From Mycolicibacterium sp. J2 (GTDB lineage Bacteria > Actinomycetota > Actinomycetes > Mycobacteriales > Mycobacteriaceae), in the NCBI RefSeq assembly GCF_026240945.1, contig NZ_JAPFPY010000033.1:1-52094 (forward strand): a stretch of DNA of 52,094 nucleotides, read 5' to 3'. The notes under the pieces are model-generated. The model did not search any database, was not told the DNA's origin, and was given only the letters and a program-made list of their open reading frames with translations. This document shows, one piece after another, positions 41,509-51,935 of the stretch. Within the stretch, counting starts at the first letter, position 1. The number at the start of each line of letters is the position of its first letter. A program made the translations under genes and the position numbers.

Positions 41509-43124
41509 GGCCAGGTGGCCCATTCGGCTTCGAGCGAGGTGACGGTGATCCCGTAACGCTGATGTGCGAGTTCACGGTAGCGCGCCAGCACCGGCCCGGT
41601 GGTCGGATCCATTCGCAGTGGCGGCAACGCTCCCAGCCGCGTCAGCGAGCCGCCCGCCACGGATACGGGTCCGGACGCGACCAGCGCATAGTCATCCGCC
41701 TCGTCGACGGGCACCGCCGCGGTCGCGGTATCCGCCCAGTCCACTGCGTGTATTGCCGCCGGTACGTTCAGTGCGCCTCGCGCGCAATGGTATTCGATGA
41801 GTTCACTGACCAGCGTGGTGTTACCCCATTCCCAGGCGACGGCGAACGCGCCGGCCAGCAGCCGCGCGGAAACGTGGGTTGCCCATCGCATCCGCGCATC
41901 GGCGTCGGCGATGGCGTACCGCACCGTGTCGACCGCCAACGCGGCGGGCAGTTTGAGTTCGGCGGCCTGAGCGAACTTCCGATCGGCGTTCGCCGGGTCG
42001 GCCAGCGCCTCGGCACGCAGGATCGAGCCGAGGTGATCGTCGAGCCGTGCGTACTGCAACCAGGTGTGCCGGGGCCATCCGTCGAGCAGCGCACGCGCGG
42101 CGTCGGCTCGGTCGGTGGCCGCCGCGAAGTCACCACGGAGGATATCGACCCAGCTGCGCTGCAACAGGATTCGGTGAATGTGCAGCGGCTTCTCCACCTC
42201 GCGCCAGTGCCGCTCGGCATGGCTGAACCGTTCGTCGGCGTCGTCGAGAGCTCCCACCGAAAGGCTGATCAGCCCGAGGTAGAGCCAGCTGCGCGAAACG
42301 TCGTGGGCGCGGGCGTGCTCGGCGATCACCGGATAGGCGCCATGCACCAGATCCTGCGCGCGGGCCCGATCCCCGACTGCCCACGCCGCGGTGGCGCGTT
42401 CCAATTCCGTTCTGGCCGTGGCCAGGTGCCAGGCGCGCGCCTGCGCCCGGGCACCGGCCCGGCGCAGCCAGGGCTCGGCTTCGGTCAGCCGACCCGTCTC
42501 GACGCAGAACCGGCCGTAGCCCGTCGCGGCCAGGACGCGCAGGCTGTCGTCGGATTCGCTGCCGTCACCTGGCCCGTCCAGGTCGTCGAACACCTTCTCC
42601 CACAGCGGAAGTGACTCCACGTGCAGATCATCGTCACACAGGGCGACCGCGCACAGGATACGGGCATGGGTCACCAGATAGGCATGCTCGACGGCCAGAT
42701 CGTCGAATGACGCCGGATCATCGACGAGCGACTGCAGGGCCGTGGCCGCTGCCTCGTGCTCACCGTGGGCGGCGGCCAGTCCGGTCTGCAGAAACCGAAC
42801 ACGACGGGTGTACCGGCAGACCATGTGGTCGATCTCGGCGTCGGTCATGGTTGTCTGCGCCGCGAGATCAGGTCGCGTACCGGCCCTGATCTCCCGATAG
42901 ATCCTCAGGCAGTCATCGATGCGCTTGACCGCCTCGACCACCCCGTCGTAGGCCGTCCGCACCAGGTAGAGCTCGCCGAGCTGGGCGAGGACCTCCAGCA
43001 TCAGGTCGTCCCTGTCGGCTGCCTCGATGGGCGCCATCAACGACAGCAGCAGCTCTTTGGCACCGACTTCATCGGAGGCGAAGGCCAACGACCGAGCCCG
43101 CTCCAATTCGTCGGGAATCGACAT
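41505..43124 (-). CDS. TPR-like helical-repeat protein (A), partner of the CHAT protease
   Basis: This 539-residue all-helical soluble protein is built of paired helices of about 35 residues, such as DLMLEVLAQLGELYLVRTAYDGVVEAVKRIDDCLRIYRE and SWLYLGLISLSVGALDDADERFSHAERHWREV, a degenerate TPR pattern. The C-terminal 80 residues differ (beta-rich SGPVSVAGGSLTRLGALPPL). It lies directly upstream of the CHAT gene with a 4-bp GTGA overlap, so the two products very probably form a sensor-protease pair with this as sensor or adaptor. The stimulus is unknown. Confidence 0.85.
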   Translation of the reverse strand: MSIPDELERARSLAFASDEVGAKELLLSLMAPIEAADRDDLMLEVLAQLGELYLVRTAYDGVVEAVKRIDDCLRIYREIRAGTRPDLAAQTTMTDAEIDHMVCRYTRRVRFLQTGLAAAHGEHEAAATALQSLVDDPASFDDLAVEHAYLVTHARILCAVALCDDDLHVESLPLWEKVFDDLDGPGDGSESDDSLRVLAATGYGRFCVETGRLTEAEPWLRRAGARAQARAWHLATARTELERATAAWAVGDRARAQDLVHGAYPVIAEHARAHDVSRSWLYLGLISLSVGALDDADERFSHAERHWREVEKPLHIHRILLQRSWVDILRGDFAAATDRADAARALLDGWPRHTWLQYARLDDHLGSILRAEALADPANADRKFAQAAELKLPAALAVDTVRYAIADADARMRWATHVSARLLAGAFAVAWEWGNTTLVSELIEYHCARGALNVPAAIHAVDWADTATAAVPVDEADDYALVASGPVSVAGGSLTRLGALPPLRMDPTTGPVLARYRELAHQRYGITVTSLEAEWATWP

Positions 43125-43150
43125 CGCGCCATCATAAAGCGGTGGCCGAC

Positions 43151-43177
43151 GGCGGCGGGCGCACTGCGCCCGCCGCC
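43151..43177 (-). terminator. Strong GC hairpin behind the lipoprotein gene
   Basis: Arms GGCGGCGGGCGC (43151-43162) and GCGCCCGCCGCC (43166-43177) with a 3-nt loop form a perfect 12-bp stem. It lies 15 bp past the stop of the leftward LpqH-like gene and just before the start of gene A. There is no U-tract, as is usual for mycobacterial terminators. It would insulate the CHAT operon from lipoprotein transcription. Confidence 0.7.
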
Positions 43178-43192
43178 CAAGAGTTGATCCGG

Positions 43193-43693
43193 TCAGTTGC
43201 AGGAGACCTTGATCTCGAACTTCTTGCTGATCATCCCGGCCATGGGGTTCTTCAGATCGGCGCCGGTGGCCTCCCCCGTGATGGTGTACGTGTTGCCGTC
43301 CACCTTGACGTCGGCCGAACCGGAGCTCGCACCGCCCATGGCGGCCACGGCCAGTGCGTTGCCGTCCACCACCAAGCCCAGCGACTCGACCTTCGGGGTG
43401 GCCTCGTCGGTCATCACGACCCCCAGCCCCTGCTGCCCGCCGATCGCACCGCTGGCGATGTTGATCTTGCCGCCCTGCTTCACGCAGGTCACGGTCTTGA
43501 CGTCCAGGCCGGCCAGGTCCTGACCCTCGACCTTGACCTCGGTGTTGCCTCCGGTGCTGACCTGGGCGTTGCCGTTGCCGTTGCCGGCAGACGGCGCGTT
43601 GCCCTTGGCCGAGTTGTCATCCGAGCAGCCGACCAAGACCGCGGCCGCCGCGATCATCCCGATGCCGGCGACCAATACGCGATTCTTCGTCAT
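43193..43693 (-). CDS. LpqH-family (19-kDa antigen-like) lipoprotein
   Basis: This 166-residue exported lipoprotein has signal MTKNRVLVAGIGMIAAAA and lipobox VLVGC, with acylation at Cys23. A Gly/Asn/Ser linker (about residues 24-50) leads to the family domain (VEGQDLAGLDVKTVTCVKQGGKINIASG...YTITGEATGADLKNPMAG) ending KKFEIKVSCN, as LpqH ends. The two later cysteines should form a disulfide. Relatives are abundant envelope glycolipoproteins and TLR2 ligands. AAGGGAA precedes the ATG at 43693. Confidence 0.93.
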   Translation of the reverse strand: MTKNRVLVAGIGMIAAAAVLVGCSDDNSAKGNAPSAGNGNGNAQVSTGGNTEVKVEGQDLAGLDVKTVTCVKQGGKINIASGAIGGQQGLGVVMTDEATPKVESLGLVVDGNALAVAAMGGASSGSADVKVDGNTYTITGEATGADLKNPMAGMISKKFEIKVSCN

Positions 43694-43792
43694 TTCCCTT
43701 GAGTCCCTTCGTTTCGCCCTGCGCCCCGGTGGCGCGGCGTACGCCAAGTAGATGGGGCCGCCATTGCTACCGATCCCAAAGTTCGCGGTGGG

Positions 43793-43798
43793 TATCGT
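43793..43798 (+). promoter_or_regulatory. Leaderless-type -10 element before the small gene at 43805
   Basis: TATCGT ends 6 nt before the ATG at 43805, and no Shine-Dalgarno sequence is present. This matches the TANNNT spacing of mycobacterial leaderless promoters. Confidence 0.55.
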
Positions 43799-43804
43799 GA
43801 CGAC

Positions 43805-44044
43805 ATGGCCGATGACCAGCAGCCTTCCCCGTCTGGCCCGGAGTACGACGCCGGCGGAGTGCCGACCTTCGACGCCGTCCGGGAGAAGATCGAGACCCGG
43901 TTCGGCACGGCGACAGGCGCCACCGAACTGGCCCAGGACACCCCAGAGGGCCGCTCGGTGGCCGAGCAATACCAGCAGCGTCAGGAGGCCGCCGCCGAGC
44001 GTCTGCGCCAGATCAGGGAGTCGATGGCCGACGGTGCGGGCTGA
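43805..44044 (+). CDS. Small acidic protein of unknown function
   Basis: This 79-residue hydrophilic protein has a disordered N-terminus (DDQQPSPSGPEYDAGGVP), then a predicted helix pair (FDAVREKIETRFGTATG; SVAEQYQQRQEAAAERLRQIRESM). It is probably conserved in mycobacteria, but no function is known to me. Its end overlaps the next gene by 11 bp, so the two are coupled. Confidence 0.75.
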   Translation: MADDQQPSPSGPEYDAGGVPTFDAVREKIETRFGTATGATELAQDTPEGRSVAEQYQQRQEAAAERLRQIRESMADGAG

Positions 44045-45203
44045 GCGCGTCTTCACGGTCGAGGAACGGCGCGCCCGGCTGGCCCGGCGGCATTTCCTGG
44101 CCGCGCCGGGCGGCACCGCGGAGACCGTCACGGCAGCGGTGATCGGTCTGCATGCCACCGATCCGGCCACGCCCTATCTGTCGCTGTGGGCACGGGTGCC
44201 CGGATTCACCATCACCGATTTGGACGAGGCGCTCTACCAACGCCGTTCGCTGGTCAAGCACCTCGCGATGCGCCGGACACTGTGGGTGGTACGCGCCGAC
44301 GACCTGCACACCGTGCAGGCGGCGTCCAGCGACCGGGTGGCCGCCAACGAGCGGCGCAAGCTGATCGCCGATATCGAGAAGGGCGGTATCGCAACAGACG
44401 GGGCAGCCTGGCTGGACACCGCATGCGCCGCAGTACTCGAGTATCTGGACACCCATGGTGCAACCACTGCCGCCGAATTACGCGCAGCGCTGCCGGAGCT
44501 GGCGGGCAGCTACGATCCGGCACCCGGAAAGCGTTGGGGCGGAGCCACTCCGGTGTCCCCACGGGTGTTGACGGTGCTGGCCGTGCGCGGCGATATCGTG
44601 CGCGGACCGAACACCGGCGCCTGGACGGTGTCCCGGCCGCGCTGGGCATCACGCAGATCCTGGTTGGGCGCCGGCGCAACAGCGGACGCCGCTGCCGCCG
44701 GCGCCGAGCTGGTCGGCACCTGGCTGCGGGCGTTCGGTCCGGCGACCGTCGCCGATATCGCCTGGTGGTTCGGCCACACCCGCACCTGGACACGAAAGGC
44801 GTTGGCCGCCGTCGGTGCGGTCGAGGTTGACCTGCACGGGTCCCCGGGCGTGGCACTACCCGATGACCTGGACCCGGAGCCACCCGTCGAGCCGTGGTGT
44901 GCGCTGCTGCCCGGCCTGGATGTGACCGTGATGGGCTGGTTCGACCGGGAGTGGTATCTGGACGGGCACCGTGAGCAGGTGTTCGACCGCAACGGCAATG
45001 CCGGCCCCACCGCCTGGGCCGACGGCCGGGTGGTGGGCGGCTGGGTGCACGACACCGACGGTCGCGTGCAGCTGCGGCTGACCACGGATGTCCCCACAGA
45101 CACCCGAAAAGCGTTACAGCACAAGGCCGACGAGCTGACCGACTGGCTGGACGGCGTGCAGGTCAAGCCGCGCTTCCCGTCCCCACTCAGCAAGGGCAGT
45201 TGA
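44034..45203 (+). CDS. Winged-helix DNA-binding protein, AlkZ/YcaQ family (HTH_42)
   Basis: This 389-residue protein has the family features: RARLARRHFLAAP, then VIGLHATDPATPYLSLWARVP, RRTLWVVRADDL, and a C-terminal block GRVVGGWVHDTDGRVQLRL. AlkZ-type members are DNA glycosylases for crosslinked or alkylated bases, whose catalytic core is a QxQ motif. Here the matching position reads LHATD, the variant typical of actinobacterial relatives of uncertain activity. It lies next to uvrA (convergent), a repair setting. The GTG at 44034 lies within the preceding gene. Confidence 0.85.
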   Translation: MRAERVFTVEERRARLARRHFLAAPGGTAETVTAAVIGLHATDPATPYLSLWARVPGFTITDLDEALYQRRSLVKHLAMRRTLWVVRADDLHTVQAASSDRVAANERRKLIADIEKGGIATDGAAWLDTACAAVLEYLDTHGATTAAELRAALPELAGSYDPAPGKRWGGATPVSPRVLTVLAVRGDIVRGPNTGAWTVSRPRWASRRSWLGAGATADAAAAGAELVGTWLRAFGPATVADIAWWFGHTRTWTRKALAAVGAVEVDLHGSPGVALPDDLDPEPPVEPWCALLPGLDVTVMGWFDREWYLDGHREQVFDRNGNAGPTAWADGRVVGGWVHDTDGRVQLRLTTDVPTDTRKALQHKADELTDWLDGVQVKPRFPSPLSKGS

Positions 45204-45259
45204 CATGGCACTCACGGCGGCAGCTACTCGCACATTCCCACCGTGAGCGCCATGTCAAC
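45199..45259. terminator. Long inverted repeat between convergent winged-helix gene and uvrA
   Basis: Arms GTTGACATGGCACTCACGG (45199-45217) and CCGTGAGCGCCATGTCAAC (45241-45259) match over 19 bp with a single mismatch, around a 23-nt loop. The left arm includes the stop codon of the rightward gene. The repeat ends 6 bp before the uvrA stop, so it probably serves as bidirectional terminator. CACCGTGAGCG inside it resembles the loop of the 29582-29646 hairpin. Confidence 0.8.
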
Positions 45260-45264
45260 GCGGG

Positions 45265-48171
<2,907 letters not shown>

Positions 48172-48203
48172 CGATTTTCCTCCTGAGGACAGAATTCACA
48201 GCC

Positions 48204-48226
48204 ATGCTAGGTGTACCCACCGACAA
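48204..48226 (-). promoter_or_regulatory. RecA-independent DNA-damage promoter (PafBC type) of uvrA
   Basis: The minus strand reads TTGTCGGTG (48218-48226), 8 bp, then TAGCAT (48204-48209). This fits exactly the mycobacterial RecA-NDp promoter consensus TTGTCRGTG-N8-TANNNT, which is controlled by PafBC. The transcription start should be near 48197, about 25 nt before the GTG and upstream of AGGAGG. uvrA is a known member of the RecA-independent regulon, which supports the call. Confidence 0.85.
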
Positions 48227-48288
48227 GTTGGAGCCAAGCCTGAGCCGAGCTGGAGCCACCCAACCCCGAGCCGGATAGCGTGGACAGG

Positions 48289-48975
48289 GTGAACAGTCCA
48301 CACAGCCTTGTCGGTGACGACTACACCGGCCACCTCGACCCCGGCACCGCCGCCAGGCGCACCCTGCCCGCAGCGACGATCATCAAGGCGTCGGTCGGCC
48401 CGATGGACAACAACGCCTACCTGATCACCTGTTCCGAGACCGGCAAAACCCTGCTCATCGACGCGGCCAATGACGCCGACCGGCTCATCGAGCTGATCAG
48501 GACACACGCTCCCGACATCTCTCTCATTGTGACCACTCACCAGCATCCCGACCATTGGCAGGCACTCACGGCGGTAGCGGAGGCCACCGGGGCACCGACC
48601 GCCGCGCACGCGCTGGACGCCGAACCGCTGCCCGTGCGCCCCTACCGGATCCTGTCCGACGGCGACACCGTGCCCATCGGGAAACTGATATTCGACGTCA
48701 TCCATCTGCAGGGCCACACCGAGGGGTCGGTCGCCCTGGCGCTGCGCGGGGCTGACGGTGAGGTGACCCACCTGTTCACCGGGGACTGCCTCTTCCCCGG
48801 CGGGGTCGGCAAGACCTGGAAGGACGGCGACTTCGAACGCCTGCTCGGCGACGTCAGCACCAAGGTGTTCGACCGCTACCCCGACTCGACCGTGGTCTAC
48901 CCCGGCCACGGTGACGACACCACGCTGGGTGCCGAACGCCCACACCTGACCGAGTGGCGCGAGCGCGGTTGGTGA
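48289..48975 (+). CDS. Metallo-beta-lactamase-fold hydrolase (Rv1637c-like, glyoxalase II-type)
   Basis: This protein of about 228 residues carries the MBL zinc ligands: THQHPDHW (HxHxDH), HLQGHTEGS, FTGDCLFPGGVGK and the last histidine in VYPGHGDDT. The pattern SVGPMDNNAYLITC and the GDCLF block are like glyoxalase II-type or persulfide-dioxygenase-like thioester hydrolases. The GTG at 48289 is favoured because TAGCGT (48276-48281) ends 7 nt upstream, a leaderless layout; GTG 48280 is the alternative. It is divergent from uvrA and followed after 4 bp by the DUF427 gene. Confidence 0.9.
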   Translation: MNSPHSLVGDDYTGHLDPGTAARRTLPAATIIKASVGPMDNNAYLITCSETGKTLLIDAANDADRLIELIRTHAPDISLIVTTHQHPDHWQALTAVAEATGAPTAAHALDAEPLPVRPYRILSDGDTVPIGKLIFDVIHLQGHTEGSVALALRGADGEVTHLFTGDCLFPGGVGKTWKDGDFERLLGDVSTKVFDRYPDSTVVYPGHGDDTTLGAERPHLTEWRERGW

Positions 48976-48979
48976 CCCG

Positions 48980-49480
48980 ATGAGCAGGTGGCCGACCCCG
49001 GACAAGCCCGGCCCCGGACAGGAGTCGGTGTGGGATTACCCGCGTCCGCCCCGGCTCGAGCCGTTTCGCGGGTCCATCACCGTCGAGCTCGGCGGTGTGC
49101 GCATCGCGTCGACGGAGCAATGCTGGCGGGTGTTGGAAACGAGCCACCCGCCGACCTATTACCTTCCGAGGGCGGCGTTCGCCGAGGGCTCACTGCGGGA
49201 CACCGCGGGCTCGTCGTGGTGTGAATGGAAGGGCGCGGCCAGCTATTACGACCTGGTGTCCGGGTCCGTCGTCGCGCGGCGGGCGGCCTGGACCTACCTG
49301 GCGCCGACCCGCGGCTTCGAACCCCTGGCCGGCGCCATCGCGGTGATGGCGGCCGCCGTCGACCGCTGCACCGTCGACGGGGAGGTGGTCACCCCGCAGC
49401 CGGGCGGCTTCTACGGCGGTTGGATCACCAGCCGGGTATGTGGACCGTTCAAGGGCATCCCCGGTTCGATGGGCTGGTAG
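48980..49480 (+). CDS. DUF427 family protein
   Basis: This 166-residue protein has the DUF427 pattern: PRPPRLEPFRGSITVELGGVRIASTEQCWRVLETSHPPTYYLP, the SWCEWKGAASYYDL block and the C-terminal AVDRCTVDGEVVTPQPGGFYGGWI. Family members are small beta-sandwich proteins of unknown function, common in mycobacteria. The ATG at 48980 follows the hydrolase stop by 4 bp, so they are probably cotranscribed. It converges with the P450 gene. Confidence 0.9.
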   Translation: MSRWPTPDKPGPGQESVWDYPRPPRLEPFRGSITVELGGVRIASTEQCWRVLETSHPPTYYLPRAAFAEGSLRDTAGSSWCEWKGAASYYDLVSGSVVARRAAWTYLAPTRGFEPLAGAIAVMAAAVDRCTVDGEVVTPQPGGFYGGWITSRVCGPFKGIPGSMGW

Positions 49481-49493
49481 GCCAGGTCCGGGA

Positions 49494-50792
49494 TCACAGC
49501 CAGGCGACGGGCAACCGTTTGATGCCGTGGATGAACGCCGACCGCAGAATGGCCGGCTCGGCGATCGCCACGACCTCGGGCACCTGTGCTCGCAGTTCGT
49601 CGAAGAGCACCCGGATCTCGCGGCGGGCCAAGTTGGCACCCAGGCAGAAGTGCGCACCGCCCGCGCCGTAGCCGATCTGCGGGTTCGGATTCCTGGTGAC
49701 GTCGAAGCGGTACGGGTCGGCGAACTTCGTCTCGTCGCGGTTGGCCGAGGCGTACCACATCGAGATCTTGTCGCCTGCCCTCATCGAGATGCCGCGCATT
49801 TCGATGTCCTGGGTCAGGTTGCGGCGCATGAAGATCAGTGGCGATGCCCACCGGACGATCTCTTCGACCGCGGTCGGGGCAACGGCGTCGAAGTCGTCCC
49901 ACCAGATCTGCCGCTGTTCTGGATATCGGGTCAGGGCGACCATGCCGTGGCTGATCGCGTTGCGGGTGGTCTCGTTGCCGGCCGCCGACAGCAGGATGAA
50001 GAACGAGGCGATCTCGGCGGAGCTGAGCCGTTCCCCGTCGACTTCGGCCTGCACGAGGTTGGTGGTCAGATCCTCTGCCGGCTGTACCCGCCGCCGCTCG
50101 GCCAGTTCCATCCCGTAGGTTGCCAAATCCGTTGACACCTTGAGGATTTCGTTGTAGTCGCCGGACACTTCGTCATCCCCGGCGCCGAGCAGCACCGTGG
50201 TCCAGTGGAAGACATCGGCCTCGTCCTCCTCGGGGATGCCCATCAGGTCGCAGATGATCTGCAGGGGAAGTTGCCCGGCCACCTCGGCCACGAAGTCCGC
50301 TTCGCCATCCGGGTGCCGTTCGATCATCTGCGCGACCAGTCGCCGTGCCCGCTCACGCACGCTGTCCTCGATGCGGGCCACCACCTTGGGGGTGAACGCG
50401 CGGTTGACGATCCCCCGCAACCGCAGGTGCCGCGGATCGTCGAGGGTGATCATCGACCCGAAAAATTCGGCGATCTCGGCAGGCACATCGGACAACGACG
50501 TGCTCGTCGGGCTGGAGCTGAAGATCTCCGGATGACGGCTGGCGTACCGCACATCCTCGTAGGTGGTCAACGCCCAATGCCCCGCACCCGAGGGAAAGCC
50601 GGCGAATTCGGGAACCGAGAAGAACGTGATCGGCGACTCGCGCCGCAGGGTGGCGAAGGCACCGTCGCGGTGGTCGTCGTCCCACTCCCAGAACTCCAGA
50701 GCGCCGAGGTCGATATCGGCCAACGGCACCTCGGGCGGCGGCGCGCCGTTCCGGCGGGGTGCGATACCGGTGTGATTGAGTGTCGCGGTCAT
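49494..50792 (-). CDS. Cytochrome P450, CYP124 family
   Basis: This 432-residue soluble P450 contains the I-helix AGNETT (271-276), the ExxR pair Glu311/Arg314 in EEIVRWAS, and the haem loop GAGGAHFCLG with Cys383 as iron ligand. The whole chain follows CYP124 of M. tuberculosis closely (GTPPPEVPIADIELGSLDFW there, similar here), an omega-hydroxylase of methyl-branched lipids and cholesterol derivatives. Here CYP124-type substrates are inferred. The ATG at 50792 has GGGAGG upstream. No ferredoxin gene is adjacent. Confidence 0.92.
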   Translation of the reverse strand: MTATLNHTGIAPRRNGAPPPEVPLADIDLGALEFWEWDDDHRDGAFATLRRESPITFFSVPEFAGFPSGAGHWALTTYEDVRYASRHPEIFSSSPTSTSLSDVPAEIAEFFGSMITLDDPRHLRLRGIVNRAFTPKVVARIEDSVRERARRLVAQMIERHPDGEADFVAEVAGQLPLQIICDLMGIPEEDEADVFHWTTVLLGAGDDEVSGDYNEILKVSTDLATYGMELAERRRVQPAEDLTTNLVQAEVDGERLSSAEIASFFILLSAAGNETTRNAISHGMVALTRYPEQRQIWWDDFDAVAPTAVEEIVRWASPLIFMRRNLTQDIEMRGISMRAGDKISMWYASANRDETKFADPYRFDVTRNPNPQIGYGAGGAHFCLGANLARREIRVLFDELRAQVPEVVAIAEPAILRSAFIHGIKRLPVAWL

Positions 50793-51000
50793 GGCTCGAC
50801 CTCCCTCATGGCCGAGTGTGACACCGTGCGCTTCGGGATGTCGCCGATTCGCCAACTCACCCGGTGGCCATCACCTGTTCACCGAACCGGCCGATGGCCT
50901 CGACGGTCCGGGCCCGCTGCGGAACTCATCGAAACCGACTCCCGGCGTGGTGAATTGACGGTCTCCGGTGGGCAACGGTGCCGTAGAACGTGCCCGAGAA

Positions 51001-51040
51001 CCACGAAAGGCCCGGCGCTCGCGCGCCGGGCCTTTCGTGG
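51001..51040 (-). terminator. Perfect 18-bp hairpin behind the universal stress protein gene
   Basis: CCACGAAAGGCCCGGCGC (51001-51018), loop TCGC, and the exact complement (51023-51040) form a very stable stem 6 bp past the usp stop (51047). It lacks a U-tract, the common mycobacterial form. The rest of the 254-bp gap to the P450 start (50793-51000) holds no gene that I can support. Confidence 0.85.
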
Positions 51041-51046
51041 GTGGTA

Positions 51047-51490
51047 TCAGGACGTGTGCACGATGAGGACGTCGACCTTGGAGCGGCGCGCCACGTTGGC
51101 CGGCACCGAGCCCAGCAGCCGTCCGGCGATGGTGGACAGACCGACATTGCCGACCACCAGCAGGTCGGCCCCGGAATCGTTGGCCAGGTCGACCAGGGCA
51201 TCCACGGGCGCTCCGACGATGGCCTTCTCTTCGATATCGGTGGCCCCGGCAACCTTGGCCCGGTCGCTGGCCTCTTTGAGGATGGCGTAGATGGGGGCGT
51301 TACCGGTCATCTTGTAGCCCTCGTCCTTCAGGACGTCGGCGGCGTGATGGTCTTCGCTCTGGGGGAAGTATGCCGTGGCGACGATCAGCTTCGCGCCGGC
51401 ATTGGCCGCGATCTCCCCTGCCCGCTCAACCGCTCGCAGTGACGAATCCGATCCGTCCGTGCCCACGACCACGGTCCGATAGGCGCTCAT
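51047..51490 (-). CDS. Universal stress protein, cAMP-binding type (Rv1636-like)
   Basis: This 147-residue single-domain USP has the nucleotide motif in its C-terminal half: VVGNVGLSTIAGRLLGSVPANVARRSKVDVLIVH (G-2x-G-9x-G-type). The N-terminus is YRTVVVGTDGSDSSLRAVERA. The M. tuberculosis orthologue Rv1636 binds cAMP with high affinity and is thought to buffer it. GGAGG precedes the ATG at 51490. A Crp-like half-matched site (51694-51709) lies upstream, hinting at cAMP-linked control. Confidence 0.95.
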   Translation of the reverse strand: MSAYRTVVVGTDGSDSSLRAVERAGEIAANAGAKLIVATAYFPQSEDHHAADVLKDEGYKMTGNAPIYAILKEASDRAKVAGATDIEEKAIVGAPVDALVDLANDSGADLLVVGNVGLSTIAGRLLGSVPANVARRSKVDVLIVHTS

Positions 51491-51935
51491 TCATGCCCTC
51501 CAAGTCTCAGAACCTTATCCATAGCTACGCCACCCGAGACAGTAACCCTTTGCTCGACGACCAGGGGCGCGATTCGCGACACCCGGCGCGCCGGGTACCG
51601 GCTCGGCGGCGTCATTCGAGTACCGATGGTATCGGCCCGCCGCCCGGATCAGGCCTTTTGGTGACGCAGGACATGCTGATACCGGGCCGCCGACGTGACC
51701 TAGCTCAAACCGCCGGCACCCGTTGTACGGACATCACAGCGACACTCAATATCGTTCGCCGCGCCGGTGTTTGGCGGCAGCACCGACGCGGGTTGCCGAG
51801 CCGACCGACACCGCACCCGGAAGGCGCTGTGCCCCAGCAGCAATAGCCACTCAATGACCTCTCGTGCGCGCCGACTGGACCGGTACCGGCGGGGGCATTA
51901 CGGTTGCGCCCACAACCTGAACGGGGGTCGACCAG
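51491..51935. other. Intergenic region between usp and the GT-C gene, with a Crp-like site
   Basis: No coding region in these 445 bp is supported. CGTGA-CCTAGC-TCAAA (51694-51709) resembles the mycobacterial Crp (Rv3676) consensus TGTGA-N6-TCACA, with two mismatches. The stretch must contain the divergent promoters for usp (leftward) and the glycosyltransferase (rightward); TACGGT near 51900 could be the -10 of the latter. No repeat or RNA gene is recognised. Confidence 0.5.

Noticed and set aside
48310..48320. TTGTCGGTG on the plus strand inside the MBL hydrolase gene, as a second PafBC promoter
   Set aside because: No TANNNT follows at 8 bp and it lies within coding sequence.
51370..51846. 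158-codon open frame on the plus strand across the usp gene and its upstream region
   Set aside because: The first part is antisense to usp and the rest resembles no family; no ribosome-binding site.
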